Assembly: GCA_003221515.1 (NCBI GenBank)
Contig: QHSI01000103.1
Span: 37,043-101,042 of the forward strand
Direction of reading: 5' to 3'
Source: Candidatus Rokuibacteriota bacterium
Lineage (GTDB): Bacteria > Methylomirabilota > Methylomirabilia > Rokubacteriales > CSP1-6
Length of the DNA stretch: 64,000 nucleotides
Shown here: positions 8,660 to 17,954 of the stretch, piece after piece
Position numbering within the stretch: position 1 is the first letter of the stretch
Layout of the letters: every line of letters begins with the position of its first letter
Notes under the pieces: model-generated
The model's input: only the letters and a program-made list of their open reading frames with translations
Databases searched by the model: none
Told to the model about the DNA's origin: nothing
Translations under genes and position numbers: made by a program

Positions 8660-11600
8660 ATGAGGACGCGCGGCCGCCTCGAGGTGTGCGTGCTGATCGC
8701 CCTGCTGCTCGGGGCCTGCGCGCAGGACCCGAACGTGAAGAAGCAGCAATATCTGGAGCGTGGGCTCGCGTACCAGAAAGAGGCCAAGTACAACGAGGCG
8801 ATCCTCCAGCTGAAGAACGCCCTCCAGATCGATCCGAAGTTCGCGCCTGCGCTCCACGCGATCGGCCGGGCGTATCGAGCCAAGTCCTGGAGCGTCGATG
8901 CCATGCGAGAGCTCCAGCGCGCAGTCGAGCTCGAGCCTGACAACCTCGAGGCGCGCGCCGACCTCGCGCAGGCTTATCTCGACCTCGACGGATGGAACGC
9001 CGCCCTCAAGCAGGCCGACGCGATCGGGGCGAGAGTCCCCGAGACCGCCGCCGAGCTCTACGTGAGAGCGGTCGCGCTCAACGGCAAGGGCGACGCCCAG
9101 CAGGCGGTCACGCTCTTGTCCAAGGGGCTGGCCCTCGGCTCCGGCACGCCTGAGCTCAAGCGGGCTCTCGGCGACTCGCTCGCGACCCTCGGTCGCCCGA
9201 GCGAGGCCGAAAAGGCCTACCGCGACGCGCTCGCGCAGAGGCCAAAATATCCGGACGCGCTCATCGGGCTCTCTGCGCTGCTGCTCCGCCAGGGCCAGCG
9301 CGACGCGGCGCTCGAGCTGGTGACCCAGGCCAAGGCGGTGGCGCCGCAGAGCCCCAAGGTCGCCATGGCGTCCAGCGAGATCCACGCCCGGGACGGCAAG
9401 CTCGCCGACGCGATCAAGGACCTCGAGACGCTTCCCCGTCAGGCGTGGTCGCCGCGTGTCCTGGTGGTCCTTGGTGGGTACTACATCCGCGCTGGGGAGC
9501 ACGAGAAGGCGGTCCTGACCCTGCGGCCGCTCACCCAGTCGTTGCCGGACGCGCTGGTCGTGCGATACCTCCTCGGGCACGCCTCCCTCGGGCGCAACCG
9601 CGTGGACGACGCCGTCGCCGACTTTCAGGCCATCGTCACCCGTGCTCCCGACAACCCGCTCTTCCGCTACAGCCTTGGGAGCGCGTATCTGGCCGGAGGC
9701 CGCGCCCGCGAGGCGCTCCGCGAGTTCGCCGCGATCGCCAAACCGATGGAGAAGGTCGGTGAATTCCATTTACAAGTATCGCGGGCGCACCTCCGGCTCG
9801 GCGACTTCGACCGGGCGGTCAAGTCGGCCCGGATCGCCACGGGGCTCATGCCCCAGAGTGCCCAGCCCTACGGAGTGCTGGGGGCGATCTACCTCGCGCG
9901 CGGCGACCTCAAGCGCGCCGAGGACACGTACGCGAAGGCGGTCGAGGTCGATCCGAGCTTCGCGCCCGGACGTGTGGCCCTCGGGAACGTGTACAACTTC
10001 GAGAAGAAGCCGGAGGAAGCGCTCGGAGAATACGAGAGCGCGCTCCAGGTGAACCCCAAGTACGTGCCCGCGCTACGGGCGAAGGTCGCCACGCTCGTCC
10101 GGGAGAACCGGACCGACGAGGCGCTCGCGGCCCTGCAGGCGACGTTGAAAGGCGATCCGAAGAACCCGGAGCTGATCCTGATGCTGGCCACGCTCCATGA
10201 CAAGAAGGGCGACAAGAAGAAGGCCGAGGAGGAGCTGAAGCACGCGATCGCCGTGGACGAGAAGTACACGCCGGCGCGCTTCGCGCTGGCCCGACTGCTG
10301 CTGGCCGGCAAACGCGAGGGTGACGCGGTCGCCCAGCTCCAGCGCATCCTGACCGATCGGCCGACCGACGTCGCCGCCGCGCTCACGTTGGCGAGCGTGC
10401 ACGCGGCGCAGGTGCGGTTCGACCAGGCGATCGCCGTCCTCGAGCCGGCGATCAAGGCGACCCCGACCGCGCGCGAGCTGAGCCTGGCGCTGGGGCACCT
10501 CTACATCCAGCGCGGCCGATCCGACGACGCGGTCCGGTTGCTCTCGCCGGTGGTGTCCGCTGATCCTAGCTCGCTGCAGCCGCGCCTCCTCCTCGGCCTG
10601 GCCTACCTCGGCAAGTACGACACGGTGGAAGCGATCAAGCACTTCGACCAGGTGATCCAGATCAATCCGACGATCGCGGCCGGCCACTACTATCGCGCGC
10701 GCGCCTTGCTCGCGCGCGGCGACCTGGACGGCGCCCGGCGCTCGTATCAGCAGGCGCTCGAGCTCGCGCCCGACTCGAAGGGAATCCGCGTCGAGCTGGC
10801 GGCGGTCTCCGGCCAGAAGCCCGACGACGCGCTGCTCGCCGCGCAGATCGGCGAGCTCAAGGCGGCGCTCGAGAAGGAGCCGAGCAACGTCGCCGCCCGC
10901 AACGCGCTGGCGCGCGCGTACGTGACGCGCAACCAGCGAGCGGAAGCCGAGATGGAGTACCGGCGAATCCTCGAGGTCGCGCCGACGTTCGTTCCAGCCA
11001 ACCTCGCGATGGGCCTGTTGCGTCTTCAAGACAAGAAAGTCGAGGAGGCGGCCGACTACTTCAAGGAGGTCGTGCGCGTGGAGCCTCAGAACCTCCAGGC
11101 GAACCTGCGGCTCGGCGACTACTACCAGCGCAAGGGCAACGTCGAGGCGGCGATCCAGCACCTCGATCGGGCCAACCGGGTGAGCCCTCCGAACGCTGAT
11201 CTGAAGCTACGGCTGGCCGGCCTGAACGCTCAGGCCGGGCGATTCGACGAGGGGCTGTCGCTCGCCAAGGACGTCGCCGCGAGCCAGCCCAAGCTGGCGG
11301 CCGCGCACTACCTCATCGGCCAGCTCCACCTCCAGCGCGGCAACCTCCAGCCGGCGACCGACGCCCTGAACACCGTGATTGGCCTACAGCCCTCTCACGC
11401 GCCCGCCTACTTCCTACTCGGGAACGTGTACGAGCGGAAGGGCGAGGTCGACCGAGCCATCGCCTCGTATCGGAAGGCCCAGAGCCTGAATCCCAAAGAT
11501 CCGGCGGTGCTCAACAACCTCGCCTGGATCTACGCGGCGCGGACGCAGAACCTCTCGGAGGCGCTGACGCTGGCGCTCAACGCTCAGGAAGCCGCGCCCA

Positions 11601-11860
11601 ATTCCCCGTCGGTCCTCGATACCGTCGGATTCGTCTACTACCAGCGCAAGGAGTACGCGAAGGCCGAGCCGGTTCTCAAGCGGGCCGCCGAGCTCGGCGC
11701 GCGAATCGCGCCGGTCCACCATCACTTGGGGATGACGTACTACCAGCTCGGGAAGAACGAGGACGCGATCGCGTCGTTGAAGCGCTCGCTCCAGCTGGAC
11801 GAGACGTCGGCCGACGCCGCCGAGGCGCGCCGCGTGCTGCGCCAGCTGGGCGCGTCCTAG
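8660..11860 (+). CDS. Large TPR-repeat lipoprotein, PrsT-like
   Basis: The 1066-residue protein starts with a lipoprotein signal (VCVLIALLLGAC, lipobox Cys near residue 20). The rest is tandem tetratricopeptide repeats; units with Ala at the helix contact and a Pro near the end (NEAILQLKNALQIDPKFAPA, DEALAALQATLKGDPKNPEL) recur throughout. Its size, lipobox and position opposite sigma-54 activators and beside an EpsB-type transferase match PrsT of exosortase/PEP-CTERM systems. It would sit on the periplasmic face of a membrane as a scaffold for polysaccharide secretion. The ATG at 8660 has a GAGAGGA ribosome site; a longer in-frame start at 8516 lies in the promoter and lacks coding character. 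Its TAG shares CTAG with the TAG of the opposing gene. Confidence 0.88.
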   Translation: MRTRGRLEVCVLIALLLGACAQDPNVKKQQYLERGLAYQKEAKYNEAILQLKNALQIDPKFAPALHAIGRAYRAKSWSVDAMRELQRAVELEPDNLEARADLAQAYLDLDGWNAALKQADAIGARVPETAAELYVRAVALNGKGDAQQAVTLLSKGLALGSGTPELKRALGDSLATLGRPSEAEKAYRDALAQRPKYPDALIGLSALLLRQGQRDAALELVTQAKAVAPQSPKVAMASSEIHARDGKLADAIKDLETLPRQAWSPRVLVVLGGYYIRAGEHEKAVLTLRPLTQSLPDALVVRYLLGHASLGRNRVDDAVADFQAIVTRAPDNPLFRYSLGSAYLAGGRAREALREFAAIAKPMEKVGEFHLQVSRAHLRLGDFDRAVKSARIATGLMPQSAQPYGVLGAIYLARGDLKRAEDTYAKAVEVDPSFAPGRVALGNVYNFEKKPEEALGEYESALQVNPKYVPALRAKVATLVRENRTDEALAALQATLKGDPKNPELILMLATLHDKKGDKKKAEEELKHAIAVDEKYTPARFALARLLLAGKREGDAVAQLQRILTDRPTDVAAALTLASVHAAQVRFDQAIAVLEPAIKATPTARELSLALGHLYIQRGRSDDAVRLLSPVVSADPSSLQPRLLLGLAYLGKYDTVEAIKHFDQVIQINPTIAAGHYYRARALLARGDLDGARRSYQQALELAPDSKGIRVELAAVSGQKPDDALLAAQIGELKAALEKEPSNVAARNALARAYVTRNQRAEAEMEYRRILEVAPTFVPANLAMGLLRLQDKKVEEAADYFKEVVRVEPQNLQANLRLGDYYQRKGNVEAAIQHLDRANRVSPPNADLKLRLAGLNAQAGRFDEGLSLAKDVAASQPKLAAAHYLIGQLHLQRGNLQPATDALNTVIGLQPSHAPAYFLLGNVYERKGEVDRAIASYRKAQSLNPKDPAVLNNLAWIYAARTQNLSEALTLALNAQEAAPNSPSVLDTVGFVYYQRKEYAKAEPVLKRAAELGARIAPVHHHLGMTYYQLGKNEDAIASLKRSLQLDETSADAAEARRVLRQLGAS

Positions 11861-12123
11861 GCCGGGGGAAGCGTATCGTCGTCGGGAATCGTCAGGATCA
11901 CGTGAGAGCGGAGCTGAAGCTCGAGATCGAGCTCGCGCCGCGTCCGCCGGTCGCCTCGCCGGCGATCGCCCTCCGCGTATCCGGAGCCGTCCATCCGACC
12001 TCGGCGCTCTCCGTGCCGGCGATCGAGGATGAATTCGACGTTTCCATCGTCCCGAAACCGTTCGACCAGATACTCGTAGAGTCGCGCATCGTGGCGCGAG
12101 ACCAGGAACAAGTGTCGAGCCAT
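11857..12123 (-). CDS. Small LDRR-motif protein A (unknown function)
   Basis: The 88-residue protein begins MARHLFLVSRHDARLYEYLV and contains VEFILDRRHGERRGR followed by an Arg/Asp-rich region (EGDRRRGDRRTRRELDL). The N-terminal strand-helix-strand pattern is shared with the divergent 73-residue neighbour, so they look like paralogues. The N-terminal 40 residues resemble the first half of a receiver-like alpha/beta fold. The ATG at 12123 was preferred to an upstream start at 12216 because a GGGGG ribosome site precedes it. Its stop overlaps the PrsT stop tail-to-tail. I cannot assign a function. Confidence 0.68.
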   Translation of the reverse strand: MARHLFLVSRHDARLYEYLVERFRDDGNVEFILDRRHGERRGRMDGSGYAEGDRRRGDRRTRRELDLELQLRSHVILTIPDDDTLPPA

Positions 12124-12294
12124 GGATCCCCCGGACACACGCCTGACGTGAGGTTCCGTGCTTGCGTGGTGCATTGAACTCTCAGCGGGAGCATTCGCGG
12201 TGCCATTCCAGAACATGTTGAAACCCCGTGCGCTTTCTCGAGGGCCCGGCGAGGGCCATGGGCGAATTGGAAAGTTTTCCGACGGGGGAGTCTG

Positions 12295-12516
12295 ATGCTG
12301 CGGGTCATCGTCGTGGTCGCGCGCGACCGTCCCGAGCTGCTCAGCTATTTCGAAACCGTCTTCGCCGGCATGCCCGACATCAAGGTGCTCCTGGACCGCC
12401 GCCTCGCGCCGCCGGGAGCGGATCCGGCCGCGCCGCCCGCGCCGGGACGTCGCGAACGGCGTGACGTCTACGACGAGCTCCAGCAGCGCGGCTTCGTGAT
12501 GATCCGCCTGTGGTGA
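12295..12516 (+). CDS. Small LDRR-motif protein B (unknown function)
   Basis: The 73-residue protein begins MLRVIVVVARDRPELLSYFE, then MPDIKVLLDRRLAPP, then a Pro/Ala linker and RRERRDVYDELQQRGFVMIR. The layout (hydrophobic strand, helix, strand ending Leu-Leu-Asp-Arg-Arg, Arg-rich tail) parallels the divergent gene at 11857-12123. A GGGGGAG element precedes the ATG. Its stop overlaps the GTG of a 32-codon frame (GTGA). Confidence 0.65.
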   Translation: MLRVIVVVARDRPELLSYFETVFAGMPDIKVLLDRRLAPPGADPAAPPAPGRRERRDVYDELQQRGFVMIRLW

Positions 12517-12611
12517 CCGCCGCGTCGAAGCACGAAGCGGACCGTGAGCTCTTCTGGGGGCTGGCCCGGCGCGACCTCAAGGTGCGCGACACGCAGGCCG
12601 CCCGCCGCTAG
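12513..12611 (+). CDS. Possible 32-residue small protein coupled to the LDRR gene
   Basis: A GTG overlapping the preceding stop as GTGA opens a 32-codon frame (starts VTAASKHEADRELFWGLARR, ends in QAARR, TAG stop at 12609-12611). The overlap geometry matches the coupled genes elsewhere in this window, and most third positions are G or C. The peptide is charged and has no membrane segment. It is too short to judge by homology and may be spurious. Confidence 0.3.
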   Translation: MTAASKHEADRELFWGLARRDLKVRDTQAARR

Positions 12612-12659
12612 CCTCCGGGCGCTCCTTCGCCCGGCCCGTCGCAGCCGACACCGACTCGC

Positions 12660-12665
12660 TATAAT
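12660..12665 (+). promoter_or_regulatory. -10 element (TATAAT) before fdrA
   Basis: A perfect TATAAT stands 35 bases upstream of the FdrA GTG in otherwise GC-rich sequence. No convincing -35 lies at the usual distance. The predicted leader of about 29 bases holds the GGGGGAC ribosome site used by fdrA. Confidence 0.5.
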
Positions 12666-12700
12666 GCGACGATCGATACGACGGCGAGCGGGGGACTGGC

Positions 12701-14140
12701 GTGCACCTGTCGTGGAAGATCAGGCCGAATTCGTACTTCGATTCCATCGACCTCATGCGCGTCGCGGAGCAGACGCGACAGCTTGCGGGCGTGATCGAGG
12801 TCGCGGTCGTGATGGGAACGCCGACCGGCCGCGCGATGCTGGCCGAAGCGGCGATGTGGCCGGCGGAAGCGCCGGAGGGCACGCCCTCCGATCTGCTCGT
12901 CGCGGTGAGAGCGAGCGGCGAGGTGGTGGCCCGCCACGCTCTCGCTCGCGTAGACGATCTGCTGAGCGCCGGCCGGGACGCGGGACCGGCGCGAGCGGCG
13001 CCAGCGCCGCGCACCACGGCGTCCGCCGCCCGCGGCGGCGCGGCGAACGTGGCGCTCGTCGCGGTGCCGGGCGACTACGCGGTCCTCGACGCCCATCAGG
13101 CGTTGTCGAGCGGTCTCCACGTGTTCCTTTTCAGCGACGGCGTATCGCTCGACGACGAGATCGCGCTGAAGCGCCGCGCGCGCGAGCGTGGCCTGCTGGT
13201 CATGGGCCCCGAGTGCGGCACCGCGATCATCAACGGTGTGGGCCTGGGCTTCGCGAACCGCGTACGCCGCGGACCGATCGGGATCGTCGGCGCCTCCGGC
13301 ACCGGCATCCAGGAGGTGACGAGCCTCGTCCACCGGCTCGGCGGCGGGGTCTCCCACGCGATCGGCACCGGAGGTCGCGATCTCCACGCCGCCGTCGGCG
13401 GCATCACCACGCTCCAGTCCCTCGCGCGCCTCGCCGCCGACGAGTCCACCCGCGCGCTGCTGATCGTGTCCAAGCCCGCGTCACCCGCCGTCGCCGACGT
13501 CGTGCTCAGGGCCGCGGTCGAGGCCAAGAAACCCGTGGTGGCCTGCCTGCTCGGCTACGACGGACGGGTGCCGGGCGGCGTGCACGCGGTGACGACGCTG
13601 GAGGCGGCGGCGGCCACCGCGGTGAGCCTCGCCGGCGGGGCGGTCGTCGAGCTCGAGCGGCCCGCTGGGGTGACGAGGGGCGGCGCGCGCGGCGCGGTGC
13701 GCGGACTTTATGCGGGCGGCACGCTCTGCGACGAGGCGCGCCGCATCGTGGGCGGGGCCCCGCACGGCTTCGTGGACTTCGGCGCCGAGGAGTTCACGCG
13801 CGGGCGGCCGCACCCGATCATCGATCCGAGTCGCCGCAACACCGCGATCGTCGAGGCGGGGGATGATCCGACAGTCTCCGTGCTGCTGCTCGACCTGATC
13901 CTGGGCGACTGCGCGCATCCCGATCCAGCCGCCGCGGTCACGCCGGCGCTCGCGGAGGCCCGCGAGCGCGCGCGGCGCGGCGGCCGGACGCTGACCGTCG
14001 TCGCGCACGTCGTCGGGACCGACGACGACCCGCAGGGCCTCGGCCGGCAGGAGAAGACGCTGCGCGACCTCGGCGCCCTCGTGTGCGCGAGCAACCGGCG
14101 GGCGGCCGAGACGGCGCGGGCGATCGCCGGAGGCGCCTGA
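12701..14140 (+). CDS. fdrA: FdrA-family protein (AllF-like oxamate carbamoyltransferase subunit)
   Basis: The 479-residue protein is related to succinyl-CoA synthetase alpha subunits. Visible features are the N-terminus IRPNSYFDSIDLMRV, the nucleotide-fold region GPECGTAIINGVGLGFANRV, the phosphate loop IVGASGTGIQEVTS, and the C-terminal LYAGGTLCDEA and GDCAHPDPA. In E. coli FdrA was renamed AllF, part of the three-protein oxamate carbamoyltransferase (AllFGH), which splits oxalurate with phosphate into oxamate and carbamoyl phosphate. Here it is followed, with a TGATG overlap, by a DUF1116 (AllG-like) gene. No AllH (DUF2877) or carbamate kinase gene is in the window. The start is GTG with GGGGGAC upstream. 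The exact substrate is unknown. Confidence 0.85.
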   Translation: MHLSWKIRPNSYFDSIDLMRVAEQTRQLAGVIEVAVVMGTPTGRAMLAEAAMWPAEAPEGTPSDLLVAVRASGEVVARHALARVDDLLSAGRDAGPARAAPAPRTTASAARGGAANVALVAVPGDYAVLDAHQALSSGLHVFLFSDGVSLDDEIALKRRARERGLLVMGPECGTAIINGVGLGFANRVRRGPIGIVGASGTGIQEVTSLVHRLGGGVSHAIGTGGRDLHAAVGGITTLQSLARLAADESTRALLIVSKPASPAVADVVLRAAVEAKKPVVACLLGYDGRVPGGVHAVTTLEAAAATAVSLAGGAVVELERPAGVTRGGARGAVRGLYAGGTLCDEARRIVGGAPHGFVDFGAEEFTRGRPHPIIDPSRRNTAIVEAGDDPTVSVLLLDLILGDCAHPDPAAAVTPALAEARERARRGGRTLTVVAHVVGTDDDPQGLGRQEKTLRDLGALVCASNRRAAETARAIAGGA

Positions 14141-15549
14141 TGGCGCCCGAGCCCGATCTGCTCCGCGATCCGCTCGTGGCCGTGGTCGCCGGCCCCGAGC
14201 TCTTCGCGGCGGCGCTCGTCGCGCAAGGCGTTCCGGCGCGACGGGTGGATTGGCAGCCCGCGGCGCAGGCGGGCGCGCTCGCGTCGCTCTGGTGCGAGGC
14301 CGTGGACGCGGCGAACCGCGTGGCGCTCGATCGGGTGCTGGCGGCTCACCAGATCCTCGTCGACGTCCGTCCGGCGATGGAGGTCGTGCCCGGCATGACG
14401 CGCGACACCGTGCTGCACGCGGGCCCGCCGATCGCCTGGGAGCGCATGAGTGGTCCGATGCGCGGCGCGATCGTCGGCGCCCTGATGTACGAGGGGCTCG
14501 CGCGCGACAACGACGACGCCGAGCGCCTCGCCGCGAGCGGCGGCGTCAGGTTCGACCCCTGTCACCACCACGCGGCCGTGGGCCCGATGGCCGGCGCCAC
14601 GACCGCGTCGATGCCGGTGCTCGTGGTCGAGAACCGGTTCGCCGGCAACCGGGCCTACTCGACGCTGAACGAAGGGCTGGGTAAGGTGCTCCGGTACGGC
14701 GCCAACTCTCCTGACGTCATCGAGCGCCTGCGCTGGTTCAGGGACGTCGTGGGGCCGGCGCTCGGTGAGGCGCTTCGCCGCTCGGGCGGCGTCGACCTGC
14801 GCGCGCTGATCGGGCAGGCCGTCCAGATGGGCGACGAGTGCCACAACCGGAACCGCGCGGCCTCCGCGCTCTTGATCAAGGCGCTGGCCCCCGAGATCGC
14901 CGCGCTCGAGCTCCCGGGCAAGGAGCGGCGCCGCATCCTCGCGTTCGCCGCCTCCAACGAGCACCTGTTCCTGAACGTCGCGATGGCCGCGTGCAAGGCG
15001 GCGCTCGATCCCGCCCACGGTGTGGCGGGATCGACGCTCGTCACGACGATGGCGCGCAACGGCACCGACTTCGGCATTCGCGTCAGCGGGCTCGGCGACC
15101 GCTGGTTCACGGCGCCCGCCGAGACGCCGCGCGGTCTCTATTTCCCCGGCTTCGCGGCCGGCGACGCGAACCCGGACATCGGTGACAGCGCGATCACCGA
15201 GACCGGCGGTCTCGGCGGCTTCGCCATGGGGGGCGCCCCGGCGATCGTCCAGTTCGTCGGCGGCACGCCGGCCGAGGCGCTCGAGTACACGCGCCGCATG
15301 TACGAGATCACGGCCGGCGAGAGCACGGCCTACCGGCTGCCCACGCTCGACTTCCGCGGAACGCCGACCGGGATCGACGTGCGCCTGGTCGTGCAGACGG
15401 GCATCCTGCCTCAGATCACGACCGGCATGGCGCACCGCGAGGCCGGCGTCGGCCAGGTCGGCGCGGGGATCGTCAACGCGCCGCGCGCCTGCTTCGAGCG
15501 CGCGCTCGAGGCGCTGGTGCAGGCCGGCATTGGACGATCCGCCGCCTGA
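14140..15549 (+). CDS. DUF1116 protein (YlbE/AllG-like)
   Basis: The 469-residue protein belongs to the YahG/YlbE (DUF1116) family, the partner of FdrA in oxamate carbamoyltransferase of enteric bacteria (AllG). Typical segments are VDVRPAMEVVPGMTRDTVLH, GPPIAWERMSGPMRGAI, the region around FDPCHHHAAVGPMAG, and ARNGTDFGIRVSGLGDRWF. It starts at an ATG overlapping the FdrA stop, and its own stop overlaps the next ATG (TGATG), so three products are coupled. Context points to a carbamoyl-transfer or phosphorolysis step in nitrogen-heterocycle or ureide breakdown. Confidence 0.85.
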   Translation: MAPEPDLLRDPLVAVVAGPELFAAALVAQGVPARRVDWQPAAQAGALASLWCEAVDAANRVALDRVLAAHQILVDVRPAMEVVPGMTRDTVLHAGPPIAWERMSGPMRGAIVGALMYEGLARDNDDAERLAASGGVRFDPCHHHAAVGPMAGATTASMPVLVVENRFAGNRAYSTLNEGLGKVLRYGANSPDVIERLRWFRDVVGPALGEALRRSGGVDLRALIGQAVQMGDECHNRNRAASALLIKALAPEIAALELPGKERRRILAFAASNEHLFLNVAMAACKAALDPAHGVAGSTLVTTMARNGTDFGIRVSGLGDRWFTAPAETPRGLYFPGFAAGDANPDIGDSAITETGGLGGFAMGGAPAIVQFVGGTPAEALEYTRRMYEITAGESTAYRLPTLDFRGTPTGIDVRLVVQTGILPQITTGMAHREAGVGQVGAGIVNAPRACFERALEALVQAGIGRSAA

Positions 15550-17954
15550 TGAGCACACGCGCGATCGGCGCGCGCATTCCGCGCAACGAGGATCCGCGGC
15601 TGCTGCAGGGCCTCGGGTGCTTCGTGGACGACGTGGACCCTCCGGGCATGCTCCACGCGGCGGCGCTGCGGAGCGGCCACGCCCACGCGCGGATCGTTCG
15701 GATCGACGCGACGGCCGCTCGCCGCGCGCCCGGCGTCCGCCTGGTGCTCACCGCCGCCGACCTGGGTGAGCGGAACCAGCCGTCGCCTCTGCTGATCCCG
15801 CATCCCACGCTGACTCACGCGCGCACGCAGCGGCCACTCGCGACCGACGAGGTCCGGTACGTGGGCGAGCTCGTCGCATTCGTCGTCGCGACCGATCGCT
15901 ACCTCGCCGAGGACGCGGCCGCGCTGATCGAGGTCGAGTACGAGCCGCTTCCGGTCGTGACCGACCTGGCGACCGCGCTCGCGTCCGGCGCGACGCGCGT
16001 GCACGCCGACGTCCCCGAGAACCGCGCCGCGCGGTTCCGGCAGGCGGTCGGTGACGCCGCCGGGGCGCTGGCGCGGGCGCCGCGCGTACGGCGCGAGCGG
16101 CTGGCGATCGAGCGCAGCTGCGGCAGCCCCATCGAGACGCGCGGCGTGGTGGCCGAGTGGGACGCGCGGCGACGGGTCCTGAGAGTCTGGGACTCGACGC
16201 AGGCGCCGCTGCCCATCAAGAACGGCCTGGCGCGGCTCTTCGGCCTTCCCGAGTTCAGCGTCGAAGTCGTGGCGCCGGACGTGGGCGGCGGCTTCGGCAC
16301 GAAGATCATGCTCTTCTATCCGGAGGAGATCCTGGTCCCGCACGCGGCGATCACGCTCGGTCGGCCCGTGAAGTGGACGGAGGACCGGCGTGAGCACCTG
16401 CTGGCCGCCAACCAGGAGCGGGGCCAGATCCACGACGTCGAAGTGGGCTTCGACGAGATGGGCAAGATCCTGGCGCTTCGCGACCGCTTCGTCCACGACG
16501 CCGGCGCCTACACGCCGTACGGCATCGTCGTGCCGATCATCACGTCGACGCAGTTACCGGGGCCATATCGGCTGCAGAATTACGCAGTCGAATTCGAAGT
16601 CGCCTACACGAACAAAGCCGTCGTGACCCCGTATCGCGGCGCCGGCCGGCCGCACGGCGTTTTCGTTATGGAGCGCATGATCGCGCTGATCGCGCGCGAG
16701 CTCGGGCTCGAGCCCTCGGAGGTGCGGCGGCGCAACTTCATCCAGCCCGACGAGTTTCCGTGGGACGTGGGGCTCACGTTCCAGGACGGCGGCCCCACCC
16801 GCTACGACAGCGGCGACTACCCGGCCGGTCTGGCGATGGCGCTCGAGATGGTCGGGGCCGGCGAGTTCCGTCGCCGCCAGGCCGAGGCGCGCCGCGCCGG
16901 TCGCTACCTCGGGCTCGGACTCGGCTGCTACGTCGAGGGCACCGGCATCGGTCCCTACGAGGGCGCGCACGTCCGTATCGAACCGAGCGGCAAGGTGCTG
17001 GTGGCGACGGGCCTGACGACGCAGGGGCAGGGGCACGGCACGACGTTCGCCCAGATCGCCGCCGACGCGCTCGGCTGCGATCCGACGGACGTCGCGGTGG
17101 TCACCGGCGACACGACCAAGTTCAACTGGGGCGCCGGCACCTACGCCAGCCGCGGCCTGGTCACGAGCGGTAACGCGATCCATCGCGCCGCGCTGCAGGT
17201 GCGCGACAAGGCGCTGCGCCTGGCCGCGAGCCTGCTCGAAGTCTCGCCCGATGACCTCGAGCTGGCCGACGGCCGCGCGCGGGTCAGGGGCGCGCCCGGC
17301 AAGGAGCTAACGCTCGGCGCGCTGGCGACGGTCGCGAACCCGATCCGCTACGCGTACGGCAAGGAGGCGGCCGAGGCTGCGCTGCGGCTCGTGAAACCGC
17401 GCGAGGGGGCGGTGCTCCAGGAGGGCGAGGCGCCGGGGCTCGAGGCGCACGGGTACTATGCGCCGCCCCACTCGACCTTCGCGAGCGGGTGCCACGCGGC
17501 GATCGTCGAGGTCGACGTCGAGACCGGGAACCTCGCGTTCCTCCGGTACGTCGTCCACCACGACTGCGGCACGCTCGTGAACCCGATGATCGTCGAGGGC
17601 CAGATCCGCGGCGGCGTCGCGCAAGGCATCGGCGGCTCGTTCTACGAACGCATCGTCTACGACGAGAGCGGGCAGCCGCTCACCACGACGTTCATGGACT
17701 TCCTGATCCCGACCGCGGTGGAGATTCCCGACATCACGATCGGCCACACCGAGACGCCCTCGCCGCTCAACGCGCTCGGCATCAAAGGCGTCGGCGAAGC
17801 CGGCGCCATCCCCGTTCCGGCGCTCGTCGCCGAGGCGATCGACGACGCGCTCGCACCTCTGGGTGTTCGCATTCGCGAGATGCCACTTTCTCCGAGCCGC
17901 TTGCGTGAGCTGATCGCCGCGGCGCGGGGTGGCGCGGGCGCCGGCTCGGGATGA
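15549..17954 (+). CDS. Molybdenum hydroxylase large subunit (xanthine dehydrogenase/CoxL type II family)
   Basis: The 801-residue subunit carries the Mo-cofactor site of aldehyde/xanthine oxidase-type enzymes. It shows the N-terminal domain (IPRNEDPRLLQGLGCFVDDV), GGGFGTK (about 246), PYRGAGRP (about 361), GQGHGTTFAQIAAD and GVGEAG with the catalytic Glu near 750. The PYRGAGR loop is the form II type, not AYRCSFR of true CO dehydrogenases, so hydroxylation of an organic substrate is likely. No FAD (CoxM) or 2Fe-2S (CoxS) subunit gene lies beside it. It overlaps the DUF1116 stop, so its substrate probably belongs to the same pathway. The stop lies inside one arm of a long inverted repeat. Confidence 0.88.
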   Translation: MSTRAIGARIPRNEDPRLLQGLGCFVDDVDPPGMLHAAALRSGHAHARIVRIDATAARRAPGVRLVLTAADLGERNQPSPLLIPHPTLTHARTQRPLATDEVRYVGELVAFVVATDRYLAEDAAALIEVEYEPLPVVTDLATALASGATRVHADVPENRAARFRQAVGDAAGALARAPRVRRERLAIERSCGSPIETRGVVAEWDARRRVLRVWDSTQAPLPIKNGLARLFGLPEFSVEVVAPDVGGGFGTKIMLFYPEEILVPHAAITLGRPVKWTEDRREHLLAANQERGQIHDVEVGFDEMGKILALRDRFVHDAGAYTPYGIVVPIITSTQLPGPYRLQNYAVEFEVAYTNKAVVTPYRGAGRPHGVFVMERMIALIARELGLEPSEVRRRNFIQPDEFPWDVGLTFQDGGPTRYDSGDYPAGLAMALEMVGAGEFRRRQAEARRAGRYLGLGLGCYVEGTGIGPYEGAHVRIEPSGKVLVATGLTTQGQGHGTTFAQIAADALGCDPTDVAVVTGDTTKFNWGAGTYASRGLVTSGNAIHRAALQVRDKALRLAASLLEVSPDDLELADGRARVRGAPGKELTLGALATVANPIRYAYGKEAAEAALRLVKPREGAVLQEGEAPGLEAHGYYAPPHSTFASGCHAAIVEVDVETGNLAFLRYVVHHDCGTLVNPMIVEGQIRGGVAQGIGGSFYERIVYDESGQPLTTTFMDFLIPTAVEIPDITIGHTETPSPLNALGIKGVGEAGAIPVPALVAEAIDDALAPLGVRIREMPLSPSRLRELIAAARGGAGAGSG

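Noticed and set aside
15549..17954. True aerobic CO dehydrogenase (coxL form I)
   Set aside because: The active-site loop is PYRGAGR, not AYRCSFR, and coxM/coxS genes are missing.
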